In this document: positions 62,239 to 64,000 of the stretch, in pieces
Numbering within the stretch: position 1 is the first letter of the stretch
Layout: the number at the start of each line of letters is the position of its first letter
Origin: Streptomyces sp. GESEQ-35
GTDB taxonomy: Bacteria; Actinomycetota; Actinomycetes; Streptomycetales; Streptomycetaceae
NCBI RefSeq assembly: GCF_017948485.1
Contig: NZ_JAFFSX010000005.1
Location: 124,001 to 188,000, forward strand
Length of the DNA stretch: 64,000 bases
Direction of reading: 5' to 3'
Notes under the pieces: model-generated
What the model was told of the DNA's origin: nothing
The model's input: only the letters and a program-made list of their open reading frames with translations
The model's database searches: none
Position numbers and translations under genes: made by a program

Positions 62239-62742
62239 TCAGCGCACGTCTGATGCGTCCTCGGGCGCGGGCTGGCTGGCACCCGCCTCCGGACTCTCCG
62301 GGATCAGATGGGACAGCACCATCACACTGATCGTCTTCCGGATGAACGGTTCCGAGCGGATCCGCTCCAGCACCTCCTCGAAGTGCTCGACATCCCGCGC
62401 CCGCACATGCAGCAACGCGTCCGCACCGCCGGTCACCGTCATCGCCGCCGTGATCTCCGGATGGTTGCGCACCACCTCCGCCAGCCGCCTGGGCGGCGCG
62501 GCCCCCTCGCAGTACACCTCCACATACGCCTCCGTGCGCCAGCCCAGCGCCGACGGCTGCACCGTCGCCGTGAACCCGGTGATCACATCCGTCTCGCGCA
62601 ACCGGTCCACCCGCCGCTTGACCGCCGTCGCCGACAGGCCCACGGCCGCCCCGATCTCGGCGAAACTGGTCCTTGCGTTGGCCATCAGCGCGGTGATGAT
62701 CTTCCGGTCGAGGTCGTCGAACTGCGTGGGCCTGCTGCTCAT
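62239..62742 (-). CDS. Lrp/AsnC-family transcriptional regulator
   Basis: 167 residues. AsnC-type HTH FDDLDRKIITALMANARTSFAEIGAAVGLSATAVKRRVDRLRETDVI and RAM effector domain TEAYVEVYCEGAAPPRRLAEVVRNHPEITAAMTVTGGADALLHVRARD. It is positioned upstream of ddaH-rocD and probably responds to an amino acid such as ornithine or arginine to control them. The start ATG 62742 lacks a clear ribosome site. Confidence 0.93.
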   Translation of the reverse strand: MSSRPTQFDDLDRKIITALMANARTSFAEIGAAVGLSATAVKRRVDRLRETDVITGFTATVQPSALGWRTEAYVEVYCEGAAPPRRLAEVVRNHPEITAAMTVTGGADALLHVRARDVEHFEEVLERIRSEPFIRKTISVMVLSHLIPESPEAGASQPAPEDASDVR

Positions 62743-62781
62743 GGCCGCACTGTATCCAGCGGGAACGTCCACACCGGCACA

Positions 62782-62810
62782 TGTGCAGGCGTACGAATTG
62801 CTCCTAGACT
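62782..62810 (+). promoter_or_regulatory. Putative leaderless promoter of the LytTR regulator gene
   Basis: TGTGCA (62782-62787) and TAGACT (62805-62810) are 17 bases apart; the -10 ends 8 bases before ATG 62819. The -35 is weak. A leaderless transcript would explain the absence of a ribosome site. Confidence 0.45.
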
Positions 62811-62818
62811 CCGGGTTC

Positions 62819-63568
62819 ATGCTGCGCGCCCTCGCCGTCGACGACGAACGCCCCTCGCTGGAGGAGCTGCTCTACCTCCTGCACGCGGATCCCCGGATCG
62901 GCAGTGCGGAGGGTGCGAGCGACGCGACCGAGGCGCTGCGCCGCATCAACCGGGCGCTGGAGTCGGGCCCGCACGGTCCGGAGGCCATCGACGTCGTCTT
63001 CCTCGACATCAACATGCCCGGCCTCGACGGACTCGACCTGGCCCGGCTGCTCACCGGCTTCGCCCGGCCGCCGCTCGTCGTGTTCGTCACCGCCCACGAG
63101 GACTTCGCCGTGCAGGCCTTCGACCTCAAGGCCGTCGACTACGTACTCAAACCCGTCCGCAAGGAGCGCCTTGCCGAAGCCGTCCGCCGGGCCGCCGAAC
63201 TCCGCGACAGCGCGCCCCGCATACCCGTGAGCGAGCCCGACCCCGACCACATACCCGTCGAGCTCGGCGGCGTGACCCGTTTCGTCGCCGTCGAGGACAT
63301 CACCCACGTCGAGGCCCAGGGCGACTACGCCAGGCTGCACACCGACAAGGGCAGCCACCTCGTCCGCATCCCGCTGTCCACCCTGGAGGAGCGCTGGCGC
63401 TCCCGCGGCTTCGTCCGCATCCACCGCCGCCATCTCGTCGCCCTGCGCCACATCGGCGAGCTCCGCCTGGACGCGGGCACCGTGAGCGTCATGGTCGGCT
63501 CCGAGGAACTCCAGGTCAGCCGACGCCACACCCGCGAACTGCGGGACCTGCTGATGAGGAGGCCGTGA
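62819..63568 (+). CDS. LytTR-family response regulator
   Basis: 249 residues. Receiver domain (1-120): DDERP acidic pair, phospho-acceptor Asp in VVFLDINMPGLDG, Thr in VTAHEDF, Lys in YVLKPVRK. The C-terminal LytTR DNA-binding domain runs from IPVELGGVTRFVAVEDITHVEAQGDYARLHTD to LQVSRRHTRELRDLL. No histidine kinase gene is visible in the window; it may lie beyond the right edge. The GTG of the next gene overlaps its stop. Confidence 0.94.
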   Translation: MLRALAVDDERPSLEELLYLLHADPRIGSAEGASDATEALRRINRALESGPHGPEAIDVVFLDINMPGLDGLDLARLLTGFARPPLVVFVTAHEDFAVQAFDLKAVDYVLKPVRKERLAEAVRRAAELRDSAPRIPVSEPDPDHIPVELGGVTRFVAVEDITHVEAQGDYARLHTDKGSHLVRIPLSTLEERWRSRGFVRIHRRHLVALRHIGELRLDAGTVSVMVGSEELQVSRRHTRELRDLLMRRP

Positions 63569-63930
63569 CGGTGCCCCAGAACCCCGCCGAACGCCGCGTC
63601 GTCGTCACCGGCCCGCCCCGCCGCGCTCGCCGCGTCTCGGGCTACTACCGCCCCCGCACCGAGATCGACGAGCAGACCACCCTCGGCCACACCTACGTCC
63701 GCTCCCTGATGCGCACCCAACTCCGCGCCGCCCTCGCCGTGTTCGCGGTCCTCGGCCTGCTCGTCGGCCCGCTGCCCCTGCTGTTCGCCGCCATGCCGGA
63801 CGCCCGCGGCCTGGAGTGGGCGGTCCTCGGCTTCGGCCTCTACGCCCCCCTCGTCCTGCTCGCCCGCTGGTACGTGCGGCGTGCCGAGCGCAACGAGCGG
63901 GACTTCGTGCGCCTCGTCGAAGACCGCTGA
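63565..63930 (+). CDS. DUF485-family small membrane protein
   Basis: 121 residues from GTG 63565 overlapping the regulator stop. Two membrane helices (LRAALAVFAVLGLLVGPLPLLF and WAVLGFGLYAPLVLLARWYV) with basic flanks, as in DUF485 proteins encoded before acetate/solute:cation symporters. The next gene begins with such a symporter N-terminus, so this is its likely accessory subunit. Confidence 0.85.
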   Translation: MTVPQNPAERRVVVTGPPRRARRVSGYYRPRTEIDEQTTLGHTYVRSLMRTQLRAALAVFAVLGLLVGPLPLLFAAMPDARGLEWAVLGFGLYAPLVLLARWYVRRAERNERDFVRLVEDR

Positions 63931-63942
63931 GGCCGCAGATCC

Positions 63943-64000
63943 ATGAACTACAGCTACGCCGTACCCGCCGTCGCCCTGGTCGTCATGGCGACGGTCCTCG
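63943..64000 (+). CDS. Sodium:solute symporter, N-terminal 19 codons only
   Basis: The reading frame from ATG 63943, MNYSYAVPAVALVVMATVL, is a first membrane helix. Its position after a DUF485 gene suggests an ActP-like sodium:solute symporter, controlled by the upstream LytTR regulator. The rest lies outside the window. Confidence 0.55.
   Translation, partial: MNYSYAVPAVALVVMATVL

Overview
The window is a piece of a Streptomyces chromosome or that of a very close relative. Base composition is very GC-rich with G/C-biased third positions. Start codons are often GTG or TTG, and overlapping ATGA/GTGA gene junctions are common. Typical Streptomyces content includes an XRE-DUF5753/DUF397/ATPase triad, SpoIIE-type phosphatases, an ECF41 sigma factor, a Ser/Thr kinase and the abundant Streptomyces intergenic repeats. 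From memory, the ure, bio, purB and rocD blocks resemble the SCO1220-SCO1260 neighbourhood of S. coelicolor; this was not checked by alignment. I saw no rRNA, tRNA, CRISPR array, prophage or transposase.  Layout. 1-12 kb: end of a Tat-exported PhoD-like phosphatase, a MocR regulator divergent from an EamA exporter, an alpha/beta hydrolase divergent from an ECF41 sigma factor, a GntR regulator with an operator overlapping its promoter, a ROK regulator, a two-component pair, and a divergent ABC exporter. 12-18 kb: Mug-type DNA glycosylase, purB, an SGNH hydrolase, two CNNM/CorC-like membrane proteins and a GNAT acetyltransferase. 18-22.5 kb: a membrane Ser/Thr kinase followed by a protein fusing an FHA domain to a MICAL-like FAD monooxygenase, with three strong hairpins in the leader between them. 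This is the most unusual module here. 22.6-31.5 kb: an F420-type LLM oxidoreductase, a MacB/FtsX ABC exporter, a ribbon-helix-helix/degenerate Fic-Doc pair, a methyltransferase, a secreted lipase and a large LuxR regulator.  31.7-40.6 kb: a secreted PQQ-dependent sugar dehydrogenase followed by a tight pqqABCDE operon (pqqA is only 46 codons), then the biotin cluster bioBAD with divergent bioF. 40.6-47.8 kb: the DUF397/XRE/ATPase triad, decayed LysR and LysE remnants, an NlpC/P60 hydrolase behind a c-di-AMP (ydaO) riboswitch, a solitary clpP with a small partner gene, a VOC protein, an orphan Phd antitoxin, and a membrane protein divergent from a TetR regulator with duplicated operators. 47.8-54.4 kb: urease ureABC-FGD behind a GlnR-like box, then a secreted tripeptidyl aminopeptidase. 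54.4-64 kb: a 5'-truncated epimerase, a PlsC acyltransferase, two PP2C/SpoIIE phosphatases, rocD-ddaH for arginine/ornithine breakdown with an Lrp regulator, and a LytTR regulator followed by a DUF485 protein and the first codons of a sodium:solute symporter.  Functional themes. Nitrogen and amino-acid salvage (urease, ddaH-rocD, tripeptidase) and cofactor supply (PQQ with its user enzyme; biotin) dominate, interleaved with local one-gene regulators. The sequence also shows decay (LysR/LysE, epimerase) and repeat insertion inside the ure operon.
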